A stretch of DNA of 15,165 nucleotides from JBBRLG01 sp038231495 (GCA_038231495.1 JBBRLG010000106.1:1-15165), one strand, 5' to 3'; positions 1 through 6,961 are shown, counted from the stretch's first letter. Translations and numbers: made by a program. Notes: generated by a model from the letters alone, not told the origin.

Positions 1-43
1 GCGTGAGCGACCGGAGTGAGTGACAACCTCCGGTCGCTCACGC
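1..43. repeat. Perfect 16-bp inverted repeat (hairpin)
   Basis: Arms at 1-16 (GCGTGAGCGACCGGAG) and 28-43 are exact reverse complements around an 11-nt loop. The element lies just past the stop codon of the small minus-strand gene ending at 72, so it could act as a transcription end or mRNA-stabilising hairpin. There is no T-run after it on either strand, so it is not a classical intrinsic terminator. It may be a dispersed REP-like element; that is inference. Confidence 0.6.
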
Positions 44-71
44 TCCCGGCTCGCCAAAAACGGAGAGACGT

Positions 72-242
72 TCACGGCGTCGTGGGCGTTAGCCGCTCCA
101 GTTCCGCCTTCTGTTCGGCGAGCATGTTGGTCAGGACGACGACGAGGATGCCCAGGGCTTCCTTTTCGTCAAGGCCCGAACAGTTTTTGAAGTCGTTGCA
201 GACGTTTTCCAGCGCGAACCAGAGTTGTCCACGAGGTTGCAT
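72..242 (-). CDS. Small hypothetical protein (56 aa)
   Basis: A short ORF of unrecognised function. The product is acidic-helical: an N-terminal MQPRGQLWFALENVCNDF, then a hydrophobic helix (ALGILVVVLTNMLAEQ) and a charged end (KAELERLTPTTP). I chose the ATG at 242 because AAGGGA lies 8 nt upstream. An in-frame ATG at 284 would add 14 residues but has no evident ribosome binding site. It sits downstream of and co-directional with the MFS gene that ends at 300, and a perfect hairpin follows it. No domain is recognised, and it could be a lineage-specific protein or a chance ORF. Coding character is plausible but unproven. Confidence 0.45.
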   Translation of the reverse strand: MQPRGQLWFALENVCNDFKNCSGLDEKEALGILVVVLTNMLAEQKAELERLTPTTP

Positions 243-299
243 GGTCGTCGTCCCTTGCTGCCGGGGATTGTTTCGCGTCGCCATTTCGCCGCACGGTTA

Positions 300-1499
300 T
301 TATGCGGCTTTCGATGACTCCGTGCAAACCGCGTCGTTCCGCACCGTCGGTTTCGGACCGCGAAAGCGCTCCCAGGCCGTGCCGCCGAGCGCGACCAGTA
401 CCACCGCGACCGCCCCTGCCGTGAACAGGCCGTGCCAGCCCCACCACTCGACCACCAGGCCCATCACGACCGGGCCGCTCAGGCTGCCGGCGCAGTTGCA
501 CGCCAGGTACCAGGCGTTCGCCTTGCCCAGCGCGGCACGCGGCACTCGTTCGCCCAAGACCGCCAGGCCCAATGGGTACAGCGCGGCACAACACGCGCCG
601 ACCAGGAACAGCCAAACGCACAGCCACACCGGCCCCGCGTACAGCGGCAGGCACACCATGCCCACGAAAACCAAGGCGTGACAGCCGAGCAGAATTCGCA
701 TCCGGCCCACGCGGTCGGCGATCCACGCGCCCGGCACCTGGAACGCGATCACGCCCAAAAACAGGACGCCGATCAGCAGGCCCGCCGACGCTTCCGTATA
801 GCTCAGCGCGATCAGGTACACCGAGAGGAACGCGATCATGCCGCCTTCAAGGAAGCCCTGAATCCACGCCGAACCGAAGCTCAGCACGTTCGCGGCCACC
901 GACAGCGGCGCGGCAGCCGTTTCTTCTTCCAAGCTCATGTCGCGCGCGGGCAGGCCCCACCATGCCAGCCCCGCCGCCGCCAGTGCCGCCAGGCCTCCCA
1001 GGGCGAAGGCCAGTTTAGGTACAAAGGGGTAGAGCGGCAGGCCGACGACGGGACCAAGGCCGACGCCCAGCGCAACGCTGAAGGCATAAAAGCCGAAGTC
1101 GCGCGCCCGGCGTTCCGGGGGCGCGTTGCGGTTGACCATCGTTTCCATGGGGATAAGGCAAAACGCCGTGGCCATGCCGCCCACCAGGCGCAGCAGGAAC
1201 CACCCGACAACGTCGCCGACCCACGGGAACAGGGCCACGGTCGCCGCATCGACCACCATGCCGGCGACGATGCAGTTGCGGCCCGATTTGCGCACCAGCC
1301 ACGGCAACGCGACCGACGCGACAGCGACGCCGAGGTAGTAGACGCTTGTATTGAGACCGATGGTGGTTTTGTCGTAGCCGGCGTCGGCGAGAAGGGGCGC
1401 GGCCAGCGTCGCGCCGACGCCGAAGCTGAACGCCCAGCCGAGGCTGGCCAGGCACAGGACGGCCAGCCTGGATCGCGGTGGGGAGAGTTGGGCAGCCAT
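300..1499 (-). CDS. MFS transporter, 12 transmembrane segments
   Basis: A 399-residue major facilitator superfamily protein of the inner membrane, of normal length for the family. About twelve hydrophobic segments are visible, starting with LAVLCLASLGWAFSFGVGA and ending near AVVLVALGGTAWERF. The loop between helices 8 and 9 carries DRVGRMR, the second-half copy of MFS motif A, and the first half has a corresponding VRKSGR loop. The substrate cannot be read from sequence; the pattern suits a drug or metabolite exporter (MFS_1). I set the start at the ATG at 1499 (MAAQLSPP). An in-frame extension to 1556 would only translate the GGATGAA heptamer repeat, giving HPSSFIPHPS, and is rejected. The gene ends in tandem TAA codons. 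It lies 85 nt downstream of the helicase gene on the same strand, with only repeat DNA between. Confidence 0.88.
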   Translation of the reverse strand: MAAQLSPPRSRLAVLCLASLGWAFSFGVGATLAAPLLADAGYDKTTIGLNTSVYYLGVAVASVALPWLVRKSGRNCIVAGMVVDAATVALFPWVGDVVGWFLLRLVGGMATAFCLIPMETMVNRNAPPERRARDFGFYAFSVALGVGLGPVVGLPLYPFVPKLAFALGGLAALAAAGLAWWGLPARDMSLEEETAAAPLSVAANVLSFGSAWIQGFLEGGMIAFLSVYLIALSYTEASAGLLIGVLFLGVIAFQVPGAWIADRVGRMRILLGCHALVFVGMVCLPLYAGPVWLCVWLFLVGACCAALYPLGLAVLGERVPRAALGKANAWYLACNCAGSLSGPVVMGLVVEWWGWHGLFTAGAVAVVLVALGGTAWERFRGPKPTVRNDAVCTESSKAA

Positions 1500-1509
1500 G
1501 CCTCTTTTT

Positions 1510-1581
1510 GAAGGATGAGGGATGAAGGATGAAGGATGAACCAATTCATCTTTCATCCCTCATCCTTCATCCCTCATCCTT
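1510..1581. repeat. Mirrored heptamer tandem array (STRR-like)
   Basis: The left arm (1510-1540) is a tandem array of the heptamer GAAGGAT with one GAGGGAT variant. The right arm (1547-1581) is the reverse-complement array, alternating CATCCTT and CATCCCT. Together they can fold into one long hairpin. The array starts 3 nt past the helicase stop codon (1585-1587) and ends 10 nt before the MFS start. It resembles the heptanucleotide short tandemly repeated repetitive (STRR) sequences known from cyanobacterial genomes. Its role as a mobile or slippage-made element is unknown. Confidence 0.85.
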
Positions 1582-1584
1582 TTC

Positions 1585-2814
1585 CTAGAGTCGATTGCTA
1601 TACCGCTTGACCCGCCGGCCGAAGACCGGCGTTGCCGACTTCTCGGCCGGCGTCACCGCGACCGTCACGCGCGGCCGGTACGACTGGAAGCCCGCGATAT
1701 TGTCTTCGTCGATCTGGCGGTTGATGTAGCTCTCGATCTGCGTCAATTGCTCGCCCTGTTCGGGCGTCGCGAAGGCGATGGCGATACCGTCGGCACCGAT
1801 GCGGCCCGTGCGGCCGATGCGGTGGACGTAGTTCTCCGGGTCTTCCGGCAGGTCGTAGTTGATGACGTGCGAGATGTTCTTCACGTCGATGCCGCGGCCC
1901 ACCACGTCGGTCGCCACCAGGTAGGTGATCTTGGCGTCACGGAAGCCCTGCATGATGCGGTTGCGCATCGGCTGCGGCAGGTCGCCGTGCATCGCCGCCA
2001 CGCGCGGCAGCTTGCGGCGCAACATCCGGTACAGGTCTTCCACCCAGCGCTTGCGCTCGCAGAAGATGATGCACTGCCGCGGCTCCTCGCGCTGGAAAAC
2101 GCGCAGGAGCAACTCGAACTTCTTGTCCTCATCCACTGTGAAGTACGACTGGCTGATGTTCTCGACCGTTACCCGTTCGGGTGACAGGTTGATGTTAAGC
2201 GGCTCGACCATGTAGCGCTGAGCCAGGCGCAGCACCGGCGGCGGCAGCGTGGCCGACAGCAATAGCGTCTGCCGTTGGGTCGGGCACTGGCGCAGGATTT
2301 TTTCGATGTCGGGGCGGAAGCCGATGTCGAGCATGCGGTCGGCTTCGTCGAGGACGACGTAGCGGACGTGCTGCAAAGACAAGGTGCCGCGGCCGAGGTG
2401 GTCGATCACGCGGCCGGGCGAGCCGACGGCGATGTTGCAGCCGCGGTTCAGCAGATTGAGCTGTTCGCGGAAGCTCTGGCCGCCGTAGATCGGGACGGCC
2501 CGGCAATTCTTGTGCGGCGACAGCTTGGTCGCTTCCTCGGCCACCTGGACGACCAACTCGCGCGTCGGTGCCAAGACCAGCATTTGGGGGCCGGGGCGGG
2601 TGTCGTCGCGCCAGCTGTTCATGAAGGGCAGCAGGAAGGCGGCGGTCTTGCCAGTACCGGTCTGGGCCTGACCGATAACGTCGCGCCCGGCGAGGGCTTC
2701 GGGGATCAACGCGGCCTGAATGGGGGTGGGTTCAAGGTAGCCCGCGCGCTCGAGGGACGTGACTAAATCGGGGGAAAGGGATAAGTTGCGGAAACCGCTC
2801 TGCGGCTCCGCCAT
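1585..2814 (-). CDS. DEAD-box ATP-dependent RNA helicase
   Basis: A 409-residue RNA helicase that unwinds RNA using ATP, with likely roles in ribosome assembly, mRNA decay or cold adaptation. All the core motifs are present, numbered from the ATG at 2814: the Q motif (GYLEPTPIQ, near 25-33), motif I AQTGTGKT (50-57), PTREL (84-88), SPGRV, motif II DEAD (157-160), motif III SAT (188-190), IIFCERKR, TDVVGRGID (302-310) and HRIGRTGR (331-338). The C-terminal tail after the helicase core is short and basic (GRRVKRYSNRL), as in compact RhlE/CshA-like members. Start choice is uncertain: ATG 2814 has no close Shine-Dalgarno, while TTG 2829 has GGAGG 5 nt upstream. A candidate promoter lies at 2897-2925. 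The long leader contains two inverted repeats. Confidence 0.95.
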   Translation of the reverse strand: MAEPQSGFRNLSLSPDLVTSLERAGYLEPTPIQAALIPEALAGRDVIGQAQTGTGKTAAFLLPFMNSWRDDTRPGPQMLVLAPTRELVVQVAEEATKLSPHKNCRAVPIYGGQSFREQLNLLNRGCNIAVGSPGRVIDHLGRGTLSLQHVRYVVLDEADRMLDIGFRPDIEKILRQCPTQRQTLLLSATLPPPVLRLAQRYMVEPLNINLSPERVTVENISQSYFTVDEDKKFELLLRVFQREEPRQCIIFCERKRWVEDLYRMLRRKLPRVAAMHGDLPQPMRNRIMQGFRDAKITYLVATDVVGRGIDVKNISHVINYDLPEDPENYVHRIGRTGRIGADGIAIAFATPEQGEQLTQIESYINRQIDEDNIAGFQSYRPRVTVAVTPAEKSATPVFGRRVKRYSNRL

Positions 2815-2844
2815 CGTTGCACTCGTCAAACAGACCTCCAATTA

Positions 2845-2861
2845 GGTAATGGACCGTTACC
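2845..2861. promoter_or_regulatory. Near-palindrome in the helicase 5' leader
   Basis: GGTAATGGACCGTTACC has the arms GGTAA/TTACC and is almost symmetric throughout. It lies 16 nt upstream of the TTG and 31 nt upstream of the ATG start candidates of the DEAD-box helicase. It could be an operator or an mRNA hairpin that limits ribosome access. No binding protein can be named. Confidence 0.4.
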
Positions 2862-2896
2862 CATTTTCGCATGGGACCTTTTTTCTCATCTTCTTT

Positions 2897-2925
2897 AGTC
2901 TAAACCCTTCCCGGAATCCTGTCCA
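2897..2925 (-). promoter_or_regulatory. Candidate sigma-70-type promoter for the helicase
   Basis: Read on the minus strand, TGGACA (2925-2920) and TAGACT (2902-2897) are separated by exactly 17 nt. This fits a housekeeping promoter and would leave a leader of about 80 nt. It is a prediction from consensus only. Confidence 0.35.
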
Positions 2926-2939
2926 GTGCCATTGGACAG
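2919..2939. promoter_or_regulatory. Inverted repeat overlapping the -35 element
   Basis: The 7-bp perfect arms CTGTCCA (2919-2925) and TGGACAG (2933-2939) are separated by 7 nt. The element sits 26 nt past the permease stop codon and overlaps the -35 hexamer proposed for the helicase. It may be a repressor site or a weak 3' hairpin for the permease transcript. No T-run follows it. Confidence 0.35.
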
Positions 2940-2964
2940 CGCGGTGTCATCGCCATTCACGCCG

Positions 2965-4245
2965 TTACTCGTGTCGCAGCGCCTCAATCGGGTCCATGCG
3001 TGCCGCGCGGTAGGCCGGGTAGGTGCCAAAGACGAGGCCGACGCCGACGGAGACGCCGAATGCCAAAAGGGTGGACCACAACCGGATGAGGGTTTGCATG
3101 TCGGGCCAGTACCAGGAAAGCAGGTAAGAAAACCCGATACCGATCGCCACGCCGAACAGGCCGCCCAGGCTCGACAGCGTCACCGTCTCGATGAGAAACT
3201 GCCACATAATGTCGCGGCGCTTGGCACCCAGGGCACGGCGGATGCCGATTTCGCGCGTGCGCTCCGTCACCGTCGCCAACATGATGTTCATGATGCCGAT
3301 GCCGCCGACCACCAGCGAGATCGAGCCGATCGCGCCCAGCACGAGCGTGAAGACGCGCTGCGTCTTCTCCGCGCGCTCCAGCAGATCTAACGGCACCGTC
3401 ACCTCCGTGTCCTTCTGCGTATGGAACTGGTCGATCGTGCCGCGCAGCACCTCGGCGGTCTCTTTCACGTTCTCCATCTTGTCCACGACGATGGTAAGCT
3501 GGCTGATTTCCAGCCGCTCGCGCTTGTAGGTCCCGGACTTGTAATAGGTCAGCAGCGGGCCGAAGCGCACCCGATCCGTCGCGAACGGAATGTAAACGTC
3601 CTTGTTGTAATCGGTGGAGTTCAGGCTGGAGCCGACGCCGGCCGACGCCGCCTTCTTGTCCGTCACGCCGACGACGCGGAAGTACTGGCCCTCGTCGATG
3701 CGGATGGCCCGGCCGACGGGGTCTTCGACAGGGAACAGGGTTTCGGCGGTCTCCGCGCCCAGGACGCAGACGTTCTCGTAGCGTTCGTTATCGAGGCCGG
3801 TGATGAACCGGCCCTTGGCGAGTTTCAGGCCGTTCATGGCCTCGTACTCCGGCAGTACCGAGACGACGCGGCCTTCGAGCTTGTGGTCGAGGTAACGCAC
3901 GTCCTTGCGGAATTCGCGCATGGGGGTCATGGAGCGGATGGTCGGCAGGGTGGCCTGGATGCGGTCTACGTCGTCCATCGTCACGCCGTAGGAAAACTGG
4001 CCGGTGTCGGCGTTCTGCTTACTTTCCTCGGTCGGTTTGACGCTGCGGAGGATGATGTTGGTGGCACCGAGTTCTTCGATCTGCTTGACAGCCTGCACAC
4101 GCGCCGCCTCGCCAACCGCGAGCATGACGATGACCGACGCAACGCCCAGGACGATGGCGAGGACGGTCAGGATCGAGCGCAACGGATGCACGGTCAAGCT
4201 ATAGATGCTAAGCCGAAGCAAATGCCACATGCGACCCGGTGACAT
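2965..4245 (-). CDS. ABC transporter permease, MacB/FtsX type
   Basis: A 426-residue inner-membrane permease of the MacB/LolE family. Such proteins use ATP hydrolysis by a partner NBD to move substrates through a periplasmic adaptor (mechanotransmission). The order seen is: a short cytoplasmic N-terminus; a first TM helix (LRSILTVLAIVLGVASVIVMLA, about 23-44); a periplasmic MacB_PCD domain of about 220 residues; and the three-helix FtsX domain, starting at IGSISLVVGGIGIMNIM and including TERTREIGIRRALGAKRRDI. It ends with the typical DPIEALRHE. No ATPase domain is fused, so it needs a separate NBD. The MFP gene lies 279 nt upstream on the same strand, with a palindromic repeat element between them. 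ATG 4245 is used; ATG 4230 is an alternative. Neither has a clear Shine-Dalgarno. Confidence 0.93.
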   Translation of the reverse strand: MSPGRMWHLLRLSIYSLTVHPLRSILTVLAIVLGVASVIVMLAVGEAARVQAVKQIEELGATNIILRSVKPTEESKQNADTGQFSYGVTMDDVDRIQATLPTIRSMTPMREFRKDVRYLDHKLEGRVVSVLPEYEAMNGLKLAKGRFITGLDNERYENVCVLGAETAETLFPVEDPVGRAIRIDEGQYFRVVGVTDKKAASAGVGSSLNSTDYNKDVYIPFATDRVRFGPLLTYYKSGTYKRERLEISQLTIVVDKMENVKETAEVLRGTIDQFHTQKDTEVTVPLDLLERAEKTQRVFTLVLGAIGSISLVVGGIGIMNIMLATVTERTREIGIRRALGAKRRDIMWQFLIETVTLSSLGGLFGVAIGIGFSYLLSWYWPDMQTLIRLWSTLLAFGVSVGVGLVFGTYPAYRAARMDPIEALRHE

Positions 4246-4263
4246 GGCAGTCTCACGGTATGG

Positions 4264-4529
4264 CTAATAGCTGACAGCTAATAGCTGATAGCTAATTATA
4301 AGAATGAGGCGTAGAACCACGGCAGAGCTTCGATTGTCGTAACCGTTCACCGGCATCAACTGCTCCCCCCTTGCGAAGGGGGGGTAGGGGGGGTATGAAC
4401 GATTAAAGTACTCGGTCATGGCGCTCTCTTCACCCCCCCCTACCCCCCCTTCGTAAGGGGGGGAGTGAACGGTTAGCGATTTTCATTGAATAGCTATTAG
4501 CTATTAGCTATTAGCTATTAGCTATTAGC
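4264..4529. repeat. Nested palindromic element with inverted heptamer arrays
   Basis: The left end (4264-4298) has five heptamers: CTAATAG, CTGACAG, CTAATAG, CTGATAG, CTAATTA. The right end (4491-4529) has about 5.5 copies of the inverted unit (TAGCTAT register). Inside lie AACCGTTCAC (4341-4350) and GTGAACGGTT (4465-4474) as inverted arms. An inner inverted pair of G/C runs lies at about 4371-4400 and 4428-4457 (CTTGCGAAGGGGG against CCCCCTTCGTAAG). The TAA stop of the MFP gene (4525-4527) falls inside the last heptamer. The element fills the gap between the MFP and permease genes. It could act as a strong terminator or attenuator between them, or be a MITE/STRR-type element. Confidence 0.8.
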
Positions 4530-6195
4530 CCCCGACGTTGGGTTTGGGAGTCACCATCGGCTCGCGCGGTGTGGTGGCCGGCTGTGGATTCTTCGCTTCT
4601 TCCGCCATCATCTCCGCGGTGTTGCGGGCGCGGGCGTCCATCAGCAACTGGTCGCCCTCCGCCACGCCGTCCTTGATTTCGATGAACTTCTGGTTGTTCT
4701 CGCCGACCGTCACTTCGCGCCGCTCAATCCGCGAGCCGATCTTGACGTAGGCGATGTGCTGGGCACCGCGCTGCGTCACCGCCTGGACCGGGACTATCAG
4801 CACGTCGGAATAGTGGTTGACCTTGATCGCGACCTCCGCCGACATGCCCGGCAGCAGGCCGGCGTTGTCCGGCAAGTCCTCGATCTTGACCGTGGTTAGG
4901 TATTCCTTGACGCCGCCGCGCGACCACGGGCTGTCGCTGTCGGTGAGGGTGGCGACGTTCGTGATGGTGCCGTGCAGCACCGCGTTGGGGTAGGCTTCGA
5001 TACGGATCTCGGCCTTCTGCTCCTTTTTGAGCTTCTTCACTTTCGACTCGTGGACGCGGACCTTGACCTCCATCTTCGTCAGGTCCGGCAGCCGTGCCAG
5101 GGTCTGTTGGTAGAAGACCACGCCGCCGGTTTGAATACGGTAGCTGGGATCCCAGTCGCGCTCGTGCGTGTAAACCATGATGCCGTCGGTCGGCGACTTG
5201 ATCTCACACAGGGCGATCTGCTTCTGGAAGCGCTTCAGGCTGGTTTCCTCGACCTTGGCGGTCTCCGCGGCGGCGTCCATCTCCGCCCGCGCCTTGGTGG
5301 TCGCCGCGTTGCTGCTGCGCTCCGTGCGCTCCAGGTCCAGCTTGGCGTCGTCCGCCTTCGCCCTCAACTCCGTCTCCTGCCGGCGGCGCGTGAAGTCTTT
5401 CAACAGCATGAGCTTGTTCTTGTCGCGCTCCAGGTTGGCCTCGTTTTTGGCGACATCGATCTCCTTGACCGACAACTGCTCCGGCGTGCCGAACCCTTTC
5501 TTCACATAGGTCCGGTAGTACTTCAACTTCTCCTTGGCGTCTTCCAGCTCGCGCTCGGCCAGCTTGATCGCGCTCAACTTGTCGTCGAAGTCGATGCTGT
5601 ACTCCGCCTTGACGTACTTCTCGTGGTCCAACTCGGCCAGCGTCAGGGCCAGCTTCGCCTTGGCCACGTCGCCCGCCGCCTTGTTCTTCTGCACTTCCAA
5701 CTCTTCCTTGGAGGCGTCGGCCTTGCCCTTGGCCTGCTTGTAAAGCGCCTCTTGCTTGGCGCACTCGCGCGTCAAATCGTCCACGTCCAATCGGCACACG
5801 ACCTGGTCCTTTTTAACCTGCGCGCCTTCCGGCTCGATGAACACGATCTTGTTCTGTCGGCCTTCCAGGACGCAGCGGATGTCCTCGGTCTTGGAGCTTT
5901 CGAGTTCGCCGCGCTCGGTGACGATCACCGGCAGGTCGCCGCGCACCACCGTCGCCGTGATCTCGCCCCCCGAACCCGCGTCGCGGAAGAACCACCACTT
6001 GATGCCCCAGGCGATGGCCACGGCGACGAGCACGGCCAGGGCCGCCTTCCACGCCCAGCCGAGCCAGGTCGCGGGCTTCTTCCGGCTTTTCGGTAGGTTT
6101 TTAAGGGGCGGGTACGCCCTTTCGAGGACCGGGGAGTCGGTCGGGGAAGCCGGGGGGGAGAGCGAAGAGGTCGGCGGGTTGGTCGCGGTGCTCAT
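4525..6195 (-). CDS. Efflux membrane fusion protein, HlyD/MacA type
   Basis: A 556-residue periplasmic adaptor that links an inner-membrane transporter to a TolC-like outer-membrane channel. A proline/serine-rich cytoplasmic N-terminus (1-45) is followed by one TM helix (AALAVLVAVAIAWGIKWWFF, about 51-70). Next come a first lipoyl half (IEPEGAQVKKDQVVCRLDVDD, 120-140) and a long charged coiled-coil hairpin (about 141-330). The second lipoyl half follows (CEIKSPTDGIMV), then beta-barrel (MEVKVRVHESKVKKL) and membrane-proximal domains (LIVPVQAVTQRG). I chose ATG 6195 because the same MSTATNPP start is preserved in the second copy at 12712; an upstream ATG at 6240 would add 15 residues. The start overlaps a degraded tolC-like tail by 95 nt. 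The gene is longer than typical MacA (about 370 aa) because of the extended coiled coil. It is co-directional with the permease, its likely partner. Confidence 0.92.
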   Translation of the reverse strand: MSTATNPPTSSLSPPASPTDSPVLERAYPPLKNLPKSRKKPATWLGWAWKAALAVLVAVAIAWGIKWWFFRDAGSGGEITATVVRGDLPVIVTERGELESSKTEDIRCVLEGRQNKIVFIEPEGAQVKKDQVVCRLDVDDLTRECAKQEALYKQAKGKADASKEELEVQKNKAAGDVAKAKLALTLAELDHEKYVKAEYSIDFDDKLSAIKLAERELEDAKEKLKYYRTYVKKGFGTPEQLSVKEIDVAKNEANLERDKNKLMLLKDFTRRRQETELRAKADDAKLDLERTERSSNAATTKARAEMDAAAETAKVEETSLKRFQKQIALCEIKSPTDGIMVYTHERDWDPSYRIQTGGVVFYQQTLARLPDLTKMEVKVRVHESKVKKLKKEQKAEIRIEAYPNAVLHGTITNVATLTDSDSPWSRGGVKEYLTTVKIEDLPDNAGLLPGMSAEVAIKVNHYSDVLIVPVQAVTQRGAQHIAYVKIGSRIERREVTVGENNQKFIEIKDGVAEGDQLLMDARARNTAEMMAEEAKNPQPATTPREPMVTPKPNVGG

Positions 6196-6470
6196 CGGTG
6201 GCAATGCCTCGGTCGTCGAGTTGGAGAACTTCCGTGTCAAGGAGCAACTGGATGCGGTCGGTCTCGTAGTTGGCCCAGCTACCGATTAAGGTTCCCGTGG
6301 CGCTGGCGCGATAGGTGCTGCGCTCCACCCTGCGGTTCAACGGACTGTCGAAGGTTAGGCCTACGTTATAATCGCTGGCCGACGCCCAAAAAGCAACCGG
6401 ATTCCTGCCGCCGGGCGGGGTTGTTACACGGGCCCTGGCCGTCACGTTCAACCCGGCCCGCTCCGCTCCA
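6101..6470 (-). pseudogene. Degraded 3' end of a tolC-like gene (left copy)
   Basis: The minus-strand reading frame matches the C-terminus of the intact tolC-like protein encoded at 12618-14900: RAGLNVTA...VTTPPGG, SASDYNVGLTFDSPLNR, NYETDRIQL, LQLDDRGIATDEHRDQ and LPPGFPDRLPGPRKGV. Against that copy it lacks 243 bp, exactly 81 codons, fused at a GGCG junction near 6299-6302. The reading frame survives. All sequence upstream of about 6470, meaning the rest of the gene and its promoter, is absent. The stop codon at 6101 lies inside the MFP gene, giving a 95-nt overlap identical in length to that of the other copy. A GTG at 6493 could start a short leader peptide coupled to MFP translation. That role is speculative. 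Confidence 0.85.
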
Positions 6471-6495
6471 GCCACCCCACGACCCCTTGCCACGC

Positions 6496-6622
6496 ACCCA
6501 CCCTTGCCAGGGTTTGTCCCGCATTTGGCAAGGGTAAATCAGCGCCGCTGCCCGCCCCGGACGGTCGCTGCGTGCCAAAATCGCACCCTTGCCAACAATG
6601 TGCGCCTGTGGCAAGGGTGGGT
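6496..6622. repeat. Four ACCCTTGCCA motifs in alternating orientation
   Basis: The ten-base word ACCCTTGCCA occurs forward at 6500-6509 and 6585-6594, and inverted (TGGCAAGGGT) at 6526-6535 and 6609-6618. The outermost pair extends to 14 bp (ACCCACCCTTGCCA, 6496-6509, and its complement, 6609-6622). Two nested or adjacent hairpins are possible. The cluster begins about 25 nt beyond the point where homology to the tolC-like gene stops, marking a boundary of the accessory block. It may be a repeat element or an insertion scar. Confidence 0.7.
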
Positions 6623-6657
6623 AGGTTGTCCGCCGTGCAAATCCAATCGCGCAACGG

Positions 6658-6767
6658 CCGCAAACGTTCGAAGTGATGCGATCAACAAGAATTACGAAAC
6701 CCTGAACGACTATCTGGATGACCTCGACGCCATCAAAGAGAATGTCGCCGAGAAACGCGCGGCATGA
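6658..6767 (+). pseudogene. C-terminal fragment of an unknown gene
   Basis: An open frame without a credible start codon encodes a hydrophilic tail (SDAINKNYETLNDYLDDL, then DAIKENVAEKRAA). Its amino-acid composition is protein-like, unlike the repeat DNA before it. The stop TGA overlaps the ATG of the next small ORF (ATGA), a typical coupled-gene arrangement such as is seen in toxin-antitoxin pairs. Its 5' part appears to have been replaced by the repeat cluster at 6496-6622. The family is not recognised. Confidence 0.35.
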
Positions 6768-6925
6768 CCGCCAAACAGGTCAAAGCGTATTTCGCCGGCT
6801 CGGCGCAAGGTCTGCGCGAATTGACCGGGCAGGACTTGTGCGTTCGTCGGGGCGTCGCAAGCGTTCGACGGCTAAGCGTTGACGCCGCTCAGAAAGCGAT
6901 TTCGCATGAGCCAACCTTGAGGTAG
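6764..6925 (+). pseudogene. Small coupled ORF, probably frameshifted
   Basis: The ORF starts at an ATG that overlaps the preceding stop by 4 nt and begins MTAKQVKAYFAGSAQGLREL (53 residues as it stands). From 6813 to 6887 it carries a copy of the repeat also found at 7842-7917. Compared with that copy it lacks one base near 6853. Restoring the base would give a basic tail ending STAKR and a stop at 6880-6882. This suggests that the repeat is the 3' end of a conserved small gene and that this copy is shifted. The function is unknown. Confidence 0.35.
6813..6887 (+). repeat. 75-bp dispersed repeat, copy 1
   Basis: It is about 91% identical by hand count (six mismatches, one gap) to 7842-7917. 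Both copies contain a small hairpin (arms around GTCG/CGAC) and end in AAGCGTTGACGCCG. Both lie 65-75 nt upstream of a plus-strand gene start. The downstream gene here is the RHH gene at 6962. Confidence 0.8.
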
Positions 6926-6961
6926 AATTGCTGAATCGCCCGTTCCTCGGCTGGAAAATCC

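Noticed and set aside
432..1511. Plus-strand frame opposite the MFS gene
   Set aside because: Gln/Arg/His-rich translation typical of an antisense frame; the minus-strand frame shows 12 TM helices.
1500..1556. N-terminal extension of the MFS protein to 1556
   Set aside because: The extension is a translation of the heptamer array and gives a repetitive HPSSFIPHPS sequence; ATG 1499 begins the normal MFS N-terminus.
3421..4242. Plus-strand open frame opposite the permease
   Set aside because: Rich in Asp, Val, Ala and Leu as expected from reading the complement of the permease codons; no domain, and the permease frame is unambiguous.
1510..4529. CRISPR-like arrays in the heptamer regions
   Set aside because: Units are 7 bp without spacers and occur as mirrored tandem arrays, so they are not CRISPR.
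4972..6096. Plus-strand open frame opposite the MFP
   Set aside because: Leucine/valine-rich shadow of a charged coiled-coil gene. The minus-strand MFP explains the region.
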